A stretch of 64,000 nucleotides of DNA from Nemertoderma westbladi (GCA_032718475.1 JAUCBJ010003768.1:44963-108962); one strand, 5' to 3'. Positions 22,663-34,640 are shown, numbered from the stretch's first letter. A program made the numbers and translations. Notes: generated by a model not told the origin, from the sequence alone.

Positions 22663-24262
22663 GATAAAAAAAAATGAATTTCTATGACATTATAGATGAG
22701 ATTGGGTGTTTAGTGAGATATTAATTATTATTTAGCTGAGCATTTAAACTCTTGTTTCTTCATTACGCGTAATTAAAATAAAATAAAGATAAAATAAACG
22801 TTAGAATTACATCGATTTACGTCTCAAAATTGACATCTGGCTCAAACTCACAAACAGTGGCCAAAAAGTTTCCCACACGATTCGACTTAATTTTAGAATG
22901 AAATTTTTTTTGGAACCTAGTAAAGTTATATATATTTTTAAAGATAATTTTATGGTCCAACAGATACACAAAAAATCATACTGCCACTCCGACTGTTCGC
23001 GCTTTCGAAGACCTTTAGCAGTTTAACCTGCCAAAATTTATATGTCTTTTAGTTAATTAAAACCACTTTAGCATACGACAATAATTTATGCTAATACGCA
23101 AAACATTAGCCGAAGTCAGCCCATGCGCGATCATTCACCCGATGGATCTACACCCGGGAGACTGAATTCGGATGCTTGAATTGGATTATTACAGTGTAAG
23201 GTTGCAGTGTATACCTAATGTATTATTCGATAGATCGTTAATAATTAATTTCTGACAGATATTATTGGCTTTCGGGAAATATTAACAGTTCCTTTAGGAC
23301 GTGGCGCTTTATCTATTTAAACAGAACTAAGACTTATACTAAACGCAACGATACTGCTTATGATTAAAGTATAAAACGTATTCTTTAGGAAATACTTTGT
23401 TACCAATCACAATCATACACACTATTCTGCCGACAGTCAGTACATTTGATCACACATAAAGAGAGCAGTAATTGACTCACGTAGGGTCTGCTAAATAACA
23501 TTGGATTCAATACACACCACATTAATATAAATCGCAATTGTTATATATAGCCGGTCTCTCTAACCTGTAGTGTTATCAAGAAAATTGGGAATTGGGTGAT
23601 TTATCCGTATTATCCAAATAGCAATATTTCCATCAACAAATATTTACAATTAATAACTGACGGTAAAATAACAGTACAAACAATATGATTAATGAGTTAG
23701 GTGATATTCGATTCGTGAGATTAGTTAGTTTGATGAGGTAACAGTTTATACTTTCGATAATTCAAGCAGTTTACGGTACAGCAGTATCTATCCAAAAATG
23801 CCGGTGTTTCTGGCTTAGACAGCAATAACCACAAAGTACCAAGAAAAAACAGTAAGACCGAACACTCTCCTTATGATCGGCAGAAAAGCTACACGTCGAC
23901 AGGAAAAACCGCCCTGATTGGCCCAAGCCAAACAAAGAACCACGCGGCCAATGGCTGTTTCCATGTCAGCAACCAGCTGCTAGATGTCGCAATATGAATC
24001 ATCACGGCTAAACTGTGAAAGGTGGTTGATGCATTACAAGTTTTTTGTCTTACCATGTCCGCTAAAACACGTATATAGCAGAATGATTTTTATGTCCGTT
24101 AAAACACCTGTAAAGGTACCTTGCGGGCGAGGGGAATATATATACAGTTAGAAAACCTTTTTTAGAGTATTCCAGCGCCTGGGGGGAACTGGCCAGCATA
24201 GGCAAACGTATCAGTTATCCCACAAAAGCTTTTACACCGCTCCCAGAAAATGGGATTTAAGT
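22663..24262. other. No gene recognised
   Basis: AT-rich sequence without a supported coding, RNA or repeat feature. Confidence 0.55.
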
Positions 24263-24314
24263 CTATAAAATATACAAAATCACAGTTTCTAAAATACAAA
24301 AATACTCTAAACAG

Positions 24315-25163
24315 TTAGTCTTTCTTGCGCGGACGGCGTTTACGCAGTTTTTTGAAGCTAGCAAGAGTCCTTTTCTCTTTGGGGCGAGCCACTTTACTAG
24401 GAGGGCTATAACTCCTGGGTGAAGGGTGCAATATGATTGCATCAGAAGGTATGGGATTGCGATCGGTATATCCGCCGGTCGAAGTACCGGGTTGATGGAC
24501 ATCAACGTCCGGGGAGAGGGGTCTAACGGCTTTGAGAGCTCGTTTCAAGACAGCCGCTCTTACGGGTCCTTTACGAGTGGTCTGAACGAGGGCCGTGGGT
24601 GGACCATAGGCAGTTAGAAACTTCCTTGGTTTAATGGTTCTTTCTAACTCGCGTTCGCGGGCTCGATACTCGTAAGGCCGTCGATATACCTCTTGTAACT
24701 CAGGGTGTGAGTTGACGAATAAGTCTCCATAGGCAGGGTCTTGACGGATAAAGTTTATTAAGTTGTAAGACTGGATGTCACTCGGATTAATGCTCCTGAG
24801 AAATTTACGCACATATTTGGTTGAAATACATTCTCCAACGCGCTTCAATAGTTCATAACTTGATAGGCGCGATTTCTGCTCGACGGAGGCAAACAAATAT
24901 GGATGGAACGCATAAACTCCTTCGTAGGCGCGTCCGGGATAATAGCGATGGCGTGAGTCACAATGTAAATCAGCGTTCGCTTCCCAAGCTCTTATATAAC
25001 GTAGTACAATCATTTCATCTACGCTCTCTAAATCATGGTTAAAGGGACAATCAAAGCTGGCGTGTCCTTTTAATTGACAATGATGGCATTGAGTCATAAA
25101 TTGGGGGCAGACGGTAAAAATGTGCAAATTATTAAGCCGACAATATGCACAATAGATTTCCAT
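24315..25163 (-). CDS. Hypothetical zinc-knuckle protein, uninterrupted ORF in or beyond the Ig/FN3 gene
   Basis: A 282-residue frame from ATG 25163-25161. The N-terminal 50 residues carry paired Cys motifs (YCAYC, CPQF) and a clean CCHC knuckle CHHCQLKGHASFDC. The middle is rich in aromatic and charged residues, and the C-terminal 30 residues are strongly basic (KKLRKRRPRKKD). A knuckle and basic tail suggest nucleic-acid binding, as in retroelement ORF1/Gag proteins. The frame is intact and lies on the same strand as, and just 48 bp downstream of, the last recognised Ig/FN3 exon. It is a mobile-element ORF or a captured gene; I do not recognise the family. Confidence 0.5.
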   Translation of the reverse strand: MEIYCAYCRLNNLHIFTVCPQFMTQCHHCQLKGHASFDCPFNHDLESVDEMIVLRYIRAWEANADLHCDSRHRYYPGRAYEGVYAFHPYLFASVEQKSRLSSYELLKRVGECISTKYVRKFLRSINPSDIQSYNLINFIRQDPAYGDLFVNSHPELQEVYRRPYEYRARERELERTIKPRKFLTAYGPPTALVQTTRKGPVRAAVLKRALKAVRPLSPDVDVHQPGTSTGGYTDRNPIPSDAIILHPSPRSYSPPSKVARPKEKRTLASFKKLRKRRPRKKD

Positions 25164-25210
25164 CGACGGTTGTTCGTGGAAATAGGAACAAAGATCGTTG
25201 TGTTCGGTAC

Positions 25211-25398
25211 CTTATATCTCGTGTCGTCCACCTCATCTCTCGTCGCCTTTACCCAGCGGCGGCTGTCCGGCGATTTCATTTCAATCACGTAGTTTTTAAT
25301 CCGCGAGCCGCCATCATTATCTGGAGGTTGCCACGACAACGAAACAAAATCACGTCCAGTGCCGGTCACTTTGAGGTGGGTGGGTCTGTCGGGAACGT
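25211..25398 (-). CDS. Ig/FN3 gene exon 20: FN3 first part (last exon recognised)
   Basis: VPDRPTHLKVTGTGRDFVSL, SWQPPDNDGGSRIKNYVIEM, ending DDTRYK. The end at AAG|GTACCG is inferred because the following translation stops resembling FN3. The rest of this domain is not found in 1-25210, so the next exon probably lies outside the window or was missed. Confidence 0.8.
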
Positions 25399-25674
25399 CT
25401 GAAACACAATAAACAGTTGTTAGGTCCAAGGGAAGTTAGGGAGACGTTTTCATAAAAACAATGAAAAACAAGTTTCTACAAGTAAATCTATTTGCATTAT
25501 AATCATAGAAAGCGATTCTCATCCCCCCGCAGCCAGTTGTTACACAGTCCGTGATAGTATAAAGTAGGGATGCACTCAGTCATTCGACTTAAAACTAATA
25601 TATTGCTTGATAATATAATACATTTAACAAAACTACGTTTTAAGAAAATGTACAAAATAATAACAAAAAGAAAG

Positions 25675-25746
25675 TGCCTGGACCCGGATTCGAGCCGGGG
25701 TTTTTGCGGCCACAACGCAAAGTACTAACCACTATACTATCCAGGC
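25675..25746 (-). tRNA. tRNA-His (anticodon GTG)
   Basis: A complete cloverleaf on the minus strand: acceptor GCCTGGA/TCCAGGC pairs at all seven positions with discriminator A; anticodon stem TTGCG/CGCAA encloses TTGTGGC with anticodon GTG; T arm CCCGG/CCGGG encloses CTCGAAT. A run of five T follows within about 10 nt on the minus strand, as for RNA polymerase III termination. It lies in the intron between exons 19 and 20, on the same strand as the host gene. 72 nt, no intron. Confidence 0.95.
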
Positions 25747-25994
25747 TTGAGGTAAGAAGATCTCAAATACGTGGTTCTACGAATTTGTACATCTGTATAC
25801 AATAAGTTATTCTTATTGACAATCTGCTTACAAGACAACTGTGGAATAACAATACAGTGTGTTATGATTAGATGGGATGGGATGATGACGTTGACATAAC
25901 GTTCTCCATGCTGTTTTTCCGGAAGTGTGGGGCGAGCCACGATTAATAAAAGAGCCTTAAGATTAGCGGTACAATTACAGAACCTCCGTGTCGT

Positions 25995-26085
25995 ACACTA
26001 AGTAACCTTGTAATTAGCGCTTTGAAATATGCCTAGAAAGGCGCTATATAAATAAATATATATTATTTATATATATATATATTAA
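25995..26085 (+). mobile_element. 3' tail of an L2-type LINE or derived SINE
   Basis: AGCGCTTTGAAATATGCC followed by AAAGGCGCTATATAAATAAA and TA-rich repeats is the hairpin tail typical of L2-clade LINEs and SINEs that use it. The body is not recognisable. Confidence 0.6.
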
Positions 26086-26629
26086 TAATTATTTAACTTT
26101 CTATGCTTTATGGGGCGAGCCACGAAGCTGTTAGCCTTTAGTACCATCATACAGCGGCACACATTTTTCGACATTGTCCTACTAGCGGTACTCCCATCCG
26201 CCTCAGTGTTGGAAACTTTATATCTCAAAGTTTCAGAGTTTTTTAACTAATATAGACAATGCCTATTTGGACCGCCACTAAAAACTGTTTGATAATGTTC
26301 ATTAATGGCGAAGTCACCACAACGTGTATTCTAGAACATGCGTAATTGCCTTCCTAGTTTTCATACTAAACGTCTGTAGGCCGGTTTTATTTCAACACAA
26401 CAACTAATATGTGACCTCCGGGCGCGCGCACCAACAAGATTCCATACATTAATTAACAACCGTATACCAATGAATCGTTAACTACGTGACGCATACCACA
26501 TGGAAAATCCACTAACTCATATATATATTATAACTAATACCATTATAACTGACCGAGAGAAAGCCGCCCCAATATTAGATTATTACAACAACATATCCAT
26601 TGGGTAAGAAAGTGGAGGAGAGCCATCCC

Positions 26630-26765
26630 GTCTCTTAATTTTTTAAAATTTAATTTAAAATTAATATTAAATTATAAATAAATTATAATATAATAATAAT
26701 AATTATAATTATAATAATAATAATTATAAATTATAAATATAAAATTAATTACTTAATTTTTAAAA
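26630..26765. repeat. AATAAT / TAATTATAAT simple-sequence tract
   Basis: Almost pure A/T with ATA and AAT repeats in the intron between exons 19 and 20. The rest of 25747-27107 holds no other supported feature. Confidence 0.8.
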
Positions 26766-27107
26766 TGGAGAAATATTTATCCCACCAAGGTATATTCCCA
26801 CACATACTCTATATAACTGTACAAATGACTAAATTAATACAATTGGCTACGATAATTTATATTACAATTGATTCCATTACATGAAACTGACTTCTATATT
26901 ATTATAACTGAGATCAGCATAATTACCTTTGAGTCACGTATATTACTTTGACTTTTTTCCACATTTCTATTACTCAGAACTTTATATGACAACTGTCTAC
27001 TTTATAATACAATTGACTACTTTATAGTGCAACTATACCTATATATCCTGTAATCAGGCGTTAAATTATACAAAATATCGTTGCTGTAAGGTACAAATGA
27101 AACTTAC

Positions 27108-27407
27108 CGAAAGGATTTTTGGCTGTTATTGTCTCTGTTCCTTCGAGGGGCTCCCCTACGCCGTACTGATTCTCCGCCGCAACCCTAAACTTATACTGCT
27201 GTCCTTCCACGAGATTGTTTACAGTCAGACTGGTGCCGGTAGCGGTGCCGCAGCGGACCCAGTTGCCCCTGGAGACGTCCATCTTCTCTACCACGTACTG
27301 GGTAACCGGGGAGCCGCCGTTGTCTTTGGGGGGGTCCCACGATACAAACGCAGTCTCCTTGGTAACGTCTCTCACGTCCAAAGGACCCCCCGGTGGTCCA
27401 GGTGCGT
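27108..27407 (-). CDS. Ig/FN3 gene exon 19: complete FN3 domain
   Basis: APGPPGGPLDVRDVTKETAF, WDPPKDNGGSPVTQYVVEK, YKFRVAAENQYGVGEPLEG, ending AKNPF plus G at TTCG|GTAAGT. Confidence 0.92.
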
Positions 27408-27796
27408 CTGCAACAAACCAATCAACAATCGATTAAATCAGACAAATATAAACAATGTTATAATTGATTTCCTCTTCATTATTACAAGTTATATATTTTA
27501 AGTTTATTTTTTGACAAATCGTTTATGACACGGTCTTGTATTTGACATGGAGTTGAAAAGTACAGATAGGGGGTGGGGACTTTCGGGGCAATAAAAATTA
27601 ATCCCTATCCAGGGGAAATTGGACGCAAATAACAGCTGATTACTTTCAAAAATAAAACTGTAACCTGTTCTATTGATTTTCGTCTATTGTTTTGGTTAAA
27701 ATAACGTGCCACTGTAACCTGCTCCTTTCCCTAAATTGAGAATTTAACATTGAGGCGGGATATTAATTCGTCGAGATGGGATTTGTTTGCGTCCAT

Positions 27797-27878
27797 CCCC
27801 CCCCCCCCCCCCCCCCTGTCTCGATAATTAACTCGGTGATTTCACAAATTCCGACCCCTCCCCCCCCCCTTTTTTTTA
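27797..27878. repeat. Poly-C and poly-T tracts flanking intron start
   Basis: A run of about 20 C at 27797-27817 and a second C/T run at about 27857-27878, just downstream of exon 18's donor. Gly-rich and Pro-rich open frames here are artefacts. Confidence 0.8.
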
Positions 27879-27890
27879 ACCCCATCTCAC

Positions 27891-28172
27891 CTAAAACTAT
27901 AACGTTGCAGACAGCCTCTGCGCTGCCTAATTCGTTACTAGCTGCCACCGTGTACTCGCCCATGTCGATACGTCTTACGTTCGTAACGACGCAACTACAC
28001 GAACTCGGGGTCTGATCCATCTTGGTTCGAGCGTCTGGTACCATGACAACGCCATGCACCGACCAATGGATGTTAGGCAGAGGCGACGCAGTGTAAGGGA
28101 CCACAATGCGGAGTATCTGACCCGCGGTCAATGTGATATCCTTAATGTTGGACATGTCGAATACCGGAGCGG
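27891..28172 (-). CDS. Ig/FN3 gene exon 18: complete Ig domain
   Basis: APVFDMSNIKDITLTAGQIL ... NIHWSVHGVVMVPDA ... RRIDMGEYTVAASNELGSAE, ending VIVL plus G. Acceptor TTTTCAG, donor TTAG|GTGAGA. Confidence 0.9.
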
Positions 28173-28295
28173 CTGAAAAGTAAATGATTAATTTAAGTTG
28201 TGGAAGTCTGTAAGAAAAACCCAACTCTAACAGCATTATACCTTGACGACGGAATAGAAGGCATCTATGGGTTATATTTAATTAGCTATACTAAC

Positions 28296-28456
28296 AGTCT
28301 GGGTCCTTTATTGTGATTGGTTCTCTGGTGATTCCTGGTTCACTACCACCCGCCGCATTCACTGCAATTACACGGAACTCATAAGTTTTCCCTTCGTCCA
28401 CGTCACTGATATCTAATTCTGTCGCATTAACAGGCTGGTTATTGACCTTCATCCAC
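28296..28456 (-). CDS. Ig/FN3 gene exon 17: FN3 second half
   Basis: WMKVNNQPVNATELDISDVD, YEFRVIAVNAAGGSEPG, ending TIKDPD plus T. Acceptor TATTATAG, donor GACT|GTTAGT. Confidence 0.88.
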
Positions 28457-28654
28457 CTATAATACCGAATTATTTGGGTTGATTATCAGAAATTGGCAAC
28501 ATAATTCAATATTGGGTATTCCTTAACAACTAAATTACCTTATTGGAAAATTGCTAACATTGTGCTACCAAATATACATTATAATCTAAAAACGACCACC
28601 GCAAACACACCGAGGTGAAAATATTATAAAGCTAATAAATGGTCACGGATTGAT

Positions 28655-29858
28655 AAACATTGTGACCAAATACACTCTCATCTAACATTATGACTACCAA
28701 ATACATTCTCATCTAACATGATGACTACCAAATACGTAATAATCTAACATTATGACTACCAAATACATTCTCATCTAACATTATGACTACCAAATATATT
28801 CTCACCTAACATTGTGACTACCAAATACATTCTCATTAACATTGTGACTACCAAATACATTCTCATCTAACATTGTGACTACCAAATACATTCTCACCTA
28901 ACATTGTGACTACCAAATACATTCTCACCTAACATTGTGACTACCAAATATATTCTCACCTAACATTGTGACTACCAAATACGTAATAATCTAACATTGT
29001 GACTACCAAATACATTCTCATCTAACATTGTGACTACCAAATATATTCTCACCTAACATTGTGACTACCAAATACATTCTCATTAACATTGTGACTACCA
29101 AATACATTCTCATCTAACATTGTGACTACCAAATACATTCTCACCTAACATTGTGACTACCAAATACATTCTCATCTAACATTGTGACTACCAAATACAT
29201 TCTCACCTAACATTGTGACTACCAAATACGTAATAATCTAACATTGTGACACCCAATATATTCTCACCTAACATTGTGACTACCAAATACATTCTCACCT
29301 AACATTGTGACTACCAAATACATTCTCACCTAACATTGTGACTACCAAATACATTCTCACCTAACATTGTGACTACCAAATACATTCTCATCTAACATTG
29401 TGACTACCAAATACATTCTCACCTAACATTGTGACTACCAAATACGTAATAATCTAACATTGTGACACCCAATATATTCTCACCTAACATTGTGACTACC
29501 AAATACATTCTCATTAACATTGTGACTACCAAATACATTCTCATCTAACATTGTGACTACCAAATACATTCTCACCTAACATTGTGACTACCAAATACAT
29601 TCTCATCTAACATTGTGACTACCAAATACATTCTCACCTAACATTGTGACTACCAAATACGTAATAATCTAACATTGTGACACCCAATATGTTCTCACCT
29701 AACATTGTGACTACCAAATACATTCTCATCTAACATTATGACTACCAAATACATTCTCACCTAACATTGAGACTACCAAATACATTCTCACCTAACATTG
29801 TCACTACCAAATATATTCTCACCTAACATTGTGACTACCACATACATTCTCAGCTAAC
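28655..29858. repeat. 31-bp minisatellite abutting exon 16's 5' splice site, about 39 copies
   Basis: Plus-strand unit CATTGTGACTACCAAATACA plus TTCTCACCTAA. On the minus strand the copies read GGTAGTCACAATGTTAGGTG..., which aligns to the last 11 bases of exon 16 and its intron start (GGTAGCACAAG|GTTAGCTG). Most copies thus carry a GTGAGA donor-like motif. Confidence 0.92.
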
Positions 29859-31627
29859 CTTGTGCTACCCAATTCCTTTTTCTCAACCAGATACCCAGTA
29901 ATCCTGGAGCCACCATCCTTCTTTGGTTTATCCCAGGCCAACGTCAACCCATCTTTAGTAACATTCTCGCCCCTGACGTTGGCCGGCTTATCTGCAACAT
30001 CATAAGGATTCTTAGCCACTACCGGAGAGCCTGTCAACGGTTCCGATACACCAAACTGATTCTCCGCCATCACTCGGAACTCGTACTCCTCACCTTCGAC
30101 CAGTTTACCTACAGTCAACGAGGTTTTGTTACCATTGGCGACGCCAACCTGAACCCAGTTACCACGACGATCTCGCTTCTCCACGATGTAACCCAGAACT
30201 TCTCCGTCGCCGCAGTCGTCCGGAGGTTTCCAGGCCAGTTCCACGCGGTCAGCGAAGACCTCCGGGAACTCCAGGGGGCCCTTCGGCGCAGCCGGTATGT
30301 CGTAGACTACCGTGTTGGCGACGCCGGTCGCGGTCCCGGCAACGTTACTCGCTGTCAGGGTATACGGACCGGTATCCGAACGAACGGATCTGGGTATAAT
30401 CAATGATATAACGCCACTTCCGCGATCATACTCCACGTCTAGTTTCACCCGGTCGCTGTTTTCTACCTGCACACCTCCATGCATCCATTTAACATCCGGC
30501 TTAGGACTACCTTTAAAATTGACAATCAACTCCAAAGGCTGTCCGGCTTTTACTCGGACGTCATGTAACCCGGACATATCCAAAACCGGCTCAATTTCCG
30601 GCTCCTTTATAGTAATCATTTCGGTCTCAGGACTCGGTTCCCCTTTTCCGGCCTCGTTAACCGCTTTCACTCTAAACTTCGCCTGAGAACCTTTTGGTAA
30701 ACCCTCGATATTTGCCCGAGTGTCCGGAGTACGACAGCACTCCTCCCACACCCCATCGGGGCCGCTCTTCTCCACTATGTACTCCTTAATATTCCCGCCC
30801 CCGTCGTTCCTGGGTTTATCCCACGAGAGAGCCACCGAATCGTCCGTGATCCCCTCCACGACCGGCTTCCCCGGGGGTCCGCTACCGTGGATCGGGAACC
30901 TCGCCACCGCCTTCTCGCTCGGTCCCGACGGCTCGGAGACACCGGCGAGATTCTCCGCGGCGACCCGGAACTCGTAAGTCTGATCTTCGATCAGATTGGA
31001 CACCACAAATTGGGTGTCCAAAATCGGCTGACGGGAAACTCTAGTCCACTTCCGAGTGTCGGCATCACGCTTCTCCAGAATGTATCCTGTAATTGGACTT
31101 CCCCCATCAGCCGCTGGAGGCGTCCAGTTCACGGTTATGCTAGAGGGTGTTGTTGCGCCTATTTTTGGCGGTGCAGGTGATGAAGGTGGGTCAAATGGTA
31201 GCTTAGCAACCGTATATTTTTCTGTCTCAAGAGGTTCACTTTCACCTTCTAGATTAGCTGCAACAACCCTGAACAAGTACTCATGGTTTTCTTCTAGTTT
31301 AGGTACAGTTAGACTTGTTTTTGTTGTTGCTATGGGATTCACTCTGACCCAACGACCAGTCGCTTTGTCCATCTTCTCCACGTGGTACCCACTGATTGGA
31401 CTTCCACCATCATCAGCTGGAGGTTTCCATGACAACACTGCCGATTCCCTGGTCACATCGGATACATCGAGAGGACCCTGTGGCGGTGAGGGTTTATCCA
31501 ACACGTTAACATTACAACTTCCATCAGCGGAACCGAGTTTATTACTCAGGTTTAATCGATAAGACCCAGCATCTGTTCTACTCGCTTTGTCAATATGAAC
31601 AATCGTAACATCGGGTGAATTATCAAT
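29859..31627 (-). CDS. Ig/FN3 gene exon 16: large exon with Ig end, 3 FN3, Ig, FN3 and FN3 start (1769 nt)
   Basis: Reads the rest of an Ig (IDNSPDVTIVHIDKASRTDA), three FN3 domains, an Ig (LDMSGLHDVRVKAGQPLELI ... VKWMHGG), one FN3 (PEVFADRVELAWKPPDD) and the start of another ending EKKELGST plus AG. It corresponds to a whole seven-domain stretch that in the cassettes is split over two exons. GC is visibly higher than in the cassettes. Donor CAAG|GTTAGC is the apparent seed of the downstream minisatellite. Confidence 0.92.
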
Positions 31628-31692
31628 CTAAATTGGAAAAAATTGACATAAAATTAATTACTAATCGATAACGTTGCGCTGAAACACATACT

Positions 31693-31701
31693 ACTGTAAA
31701 G
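31693..31701. repeat. Target-site duplication of LINE copy 2, left
   Basis: ACTGTAAAG, repeated at 32157-32165. Confidence 0.8.
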
Positions 31702-32156
31702 AGCAGCAGTAGTTCCAGTACTCCTCTACGGGAGTCCATGCTGGGCTCTAACTGCTGAGGACACCAAATCTCTGGATGGCACATTCACAAGAATGCTACG
31801 CCGGGTTCATTGTGTCAAGTACAATGCACACATCTCCAACCAGACACTATATAACATTGGAGGTGTCTCATTGGTTCCCCTCCGCTTTGCAGGACATTGC
31901 TTTCGCCGTGAGGACCAGCCAGTGCATAATCTTGTACTTTGGCAGCCTCATGGAGTGAATAAGCATGGTGGACAGCCCATGACTTTCTTGAGACGCATCT
32001 TAAAGGACACTGGCCTTGAAGATGCGGATGATCTAGCAAATGTCATGGGTGATAGTGAGTTGTGGCGGTGCAATTTTGTTGACAAGCCGGCACAGCATTC
32101 ATAAAAATGCAGCTGCAATGCAGCATGCCGATCCTAGTAGTAGTAGTATCCTAGTA
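31702..32156 (+). mobile_element. Short 5'-truncated LINE copy in an intron
   Basis: About 455 bp, nearly identical to 14231-14722 but lacking 27 bp (in-frame, between TTGGTTCCC and CTCCGC) and lacking the short duplication that puts a stop in the other copy. It carries the RMLRRVHCVKYNAHISN ... RFAGHCFRRED end of the reverse transcriptase and a TAG-repeat 3' end. Flanked by 9-bp duplications, inserted antisense in the intron between exons 15 and 16. Confidence 0.9.
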
Positions 32157-32435
32157 ACTGTAAAGCTTTACTTCCACCAGATTGTAATCTACCTTCTGCT
32201 GTTACCACTTTTTTAAATTCGGCCAATTTTCGATTGAATTCCATCAAAATGTGGTGCACTCAAACTCCAGACTAGACCTAATTAAATTGGAAAAAAATTA
32301 GAACCTAGCAAAATTATACATAAAACATGGAATTGGTCTAACAAGATATAATTTTATGAAACATCTCTTTGACATCAATTTGGCCCTTCTATTGTGTGTG
32401 ACCTGACCTTGAATGTAATCCCACCACAATCTTAC

Positions 32436-32674
32436 CTTACAGTCTGCCCCAGATTGCAGCACATCTCCGTTTCTCTCCCATGTAATATTGGCTTCGGGGT
32501 TGCTCGTGAACGGAACTTCTAGATGCACCGACTGCCCGGCGCGCACGGTCACATCGCGAAGTCTGGCTAGGTCCATCTTGGGGGCCGAGAGCGGAGACAC
32601 CGCCTCGGAAGGTTTACTTGGTTCACCCAGGCCGGCTTCATTCTCAGCTAATACTCTGAATTCATACTCGTGAC
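32436..32674 (-). CDS. Ig/FN3 gene exon 15: FN3 end plus Ig first half
   Basis: HEYEFRVLAENEAGLGEPS, then MDLARLRDVTVRAGQSVHLE and ANITWERNGDVLQSGADCK with the Ig tryptophan present. Donor TAAG|GTAAGA, phase 0. Confidence 0.9.
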
Positions 32675-33118
32675 CTGGTAGAATTAAAATTTGAAAGGTA
32701 ACATAAAGAGATTGGCTAAGGGGCATATAAAGTATATATATCTAGTTTTAATAAATAATAATGCTGCAGAAGATGATAACTAAGTCGGTGTGAAGTATAG
32801 TATTAATGATGGAAATTTAATTATTATATAAGTCATATAAAACATTACAATTAATTCATAACTACAAAAACAAAAACTAATTTTATTCTTAAATAATCTT
32901 GAATAATGTGGCTTTTAAATTATTGCCAATATATAAAACACAATGAAGCACACTAACTAAATTAATATAAACTACCTACCTAACTATATACAAAAGTACA
33001 AAATCAGTCTAACCCGCTGAGTCAGTAAATGTATAAAAATGTACAAAAACAAAATATATCCCAAAACAAATATTGTTAGGAGTAAATAGCTAATTAGTTA
33101 GTGTTTTAATAGTCTAAC

Positions 33119-34044
33119 CTGGTTCCAGCCCATCCACTGTCATTTCTGTCCCCTTTACAGGTGTATGATTGCATTTCACCCATTTATTGGTGGCCTTATC
33201 CAATTTCTCAACCACATAGCCCTTGATGGGTTTACCGCCATCTTCTTTGGGTGGTTTCCATGACAATGTTACAGAGTCTGGTGTAACTTCCTCAATCACT
33301 GGCTTCGAAGTACAAGAAGGCGGTTCAAACATATTCTTAGCCACAACGGGAGATCCCTCGAGTGGTTCGGATATGCCAAACTGGTTCTCAGCCGAAACTC
33401 TAAACACATATTCTGAGCCTTCATTGAGTTTAGTTGCTGTAAAGGTTGTTTTTGAACACGTTTCTGTTACCTTAACCCAAACACTTCTCTTAACATCCCG
33501 TCTCTCAACAATGTATCCCAAAATATCCGATCCACCATCATCTTTGGGTGGTTTCCATGACAATGTAACAGAATCTTTTGTGGTTTCAGGATATTCGACT
33601 GGGCCTTGAGGTGGTGATGGTTTATCCAACACAGTAACATTAGCAGTCCCTTCGACCTCTCCTGAACTATTAGTTAAAAGTAATTTATACTTCCCGGAAT
33701 CTGGGCGAGATGATTTATTTACTGTTAGTCTTGTAGAAGTAGCAGTAGTTTCTATAACAACCGCATTGCTAGGTGACAACTGTTTATCACCATGGTACCA
33801 TGTAGCAGTTGGAGGAGGACTTCCAGTGAACTTGACATTAAGATCAATAGGACTTCCAGCTTTGACTTTAACATCCTGTAAGTCACTCATATCCATAGTA
33901 GGAGCTATTTTAGGAGTTTCAATTAAGGTCAGGGGAGTAGGTTTACTGGCTTCACCTGGCCCAACTTCATTAATTGCCTTTACACGGAATTCTAACTCAT
34001 CGCCTTTATTGAGACCATCGACGGTGCATTTAGGCTCTGAGCAC
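33119..34044 (-). CDS. Ig/FN3 gene exon 14: cassette exon A, copy 4, extended (926 nt)
   Basis: Begins like the other A exons but does not splice after DKATN; it reads on through NKWVKCNHTPVKGTEMTVDG to LEPG, donor CCAG|GTTAGA. The FN3 linker differs (FEPPSCTSKPVIEE). It marks the downstream edge of the duplicated block. Confidence 0.92.
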
Positions 34045-34318
34045 CTGAAATATTGAAAAACGAAAATCAAATATAATTGAAATCCACTGGAAAACATTAG
34101 AAGAATCAGAATCCTACCATTGTTGCATTGGACATTATTGTTCTCAAATTCATACAATACTTAAAATCGGCTGGTTTTAATGTAAGCAAGTACAATATTA
34201 CATTTTCTATATAATTATATATAATATACAGAAAACTTCCATAATTATGTATTATATATGAATCGTAAAATGAAATTAAATGCTACATATTATTTATTAT
34301 ACATAACGTTTGATTTTT

Positions 34319-34640
34319 AGGTCCGCGTAGCGAGACCTCTAGTATTCACTCTGTTATTAGGTCCGCGTAGCGAGACCTCTAGTATTCACTCCGTTGTTGT
34401 TGTTGCTGGTGTTGTTAATTTCTCATTAGGTTTTGGTATTAAGGCTTGATACGGCCCCAGTGGCTCAGTTGGCAGAGCGTGGGACTTGGAATCTCTAGGT
34501 ACCGAGTCCAATCCCCCATTCCGGTGAATGTTTTTATGTTGTAAGATTGGTAGTAAGCCATTCAAGGAGACAGCCCATGCGTTAGTAAACGCGGACCTTT
34601 GCGCGATTTCGCGCTTGTTATGCTACAACAACTTTTACCC
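34319..34640 (+). mobile_element. SINE-like repeat with tRNA-like head
   Basis: Two 40-bp direct repeats opening AGGTCCGCGTAGCGAGACCT (34319 and 34359) precede a tRNA-like segment at about 34453-34526 (box A TGGCTCAGTTGGCAGAGC, box B-like GAGTCCAATCC). A GC-rich tail follows (ACGCGGACC ... GCGCGATTTCGCGC). The cloverleaf is imperfect, so this is a SINE rather than a tRNA gene. Confidence 0.65.

Noticed and set aside
22045-22663. Open frames on both strands across the 31-bp repeat
   Set aside because: Overlapping frames on both strands remain open simply because the repeat unit lacks stops.
34453-34526. Second functional tRNA gene on the plus strand
   Set aside because: Anticodon and T stems do not pair well and it is embedded in SINE-like repeats.
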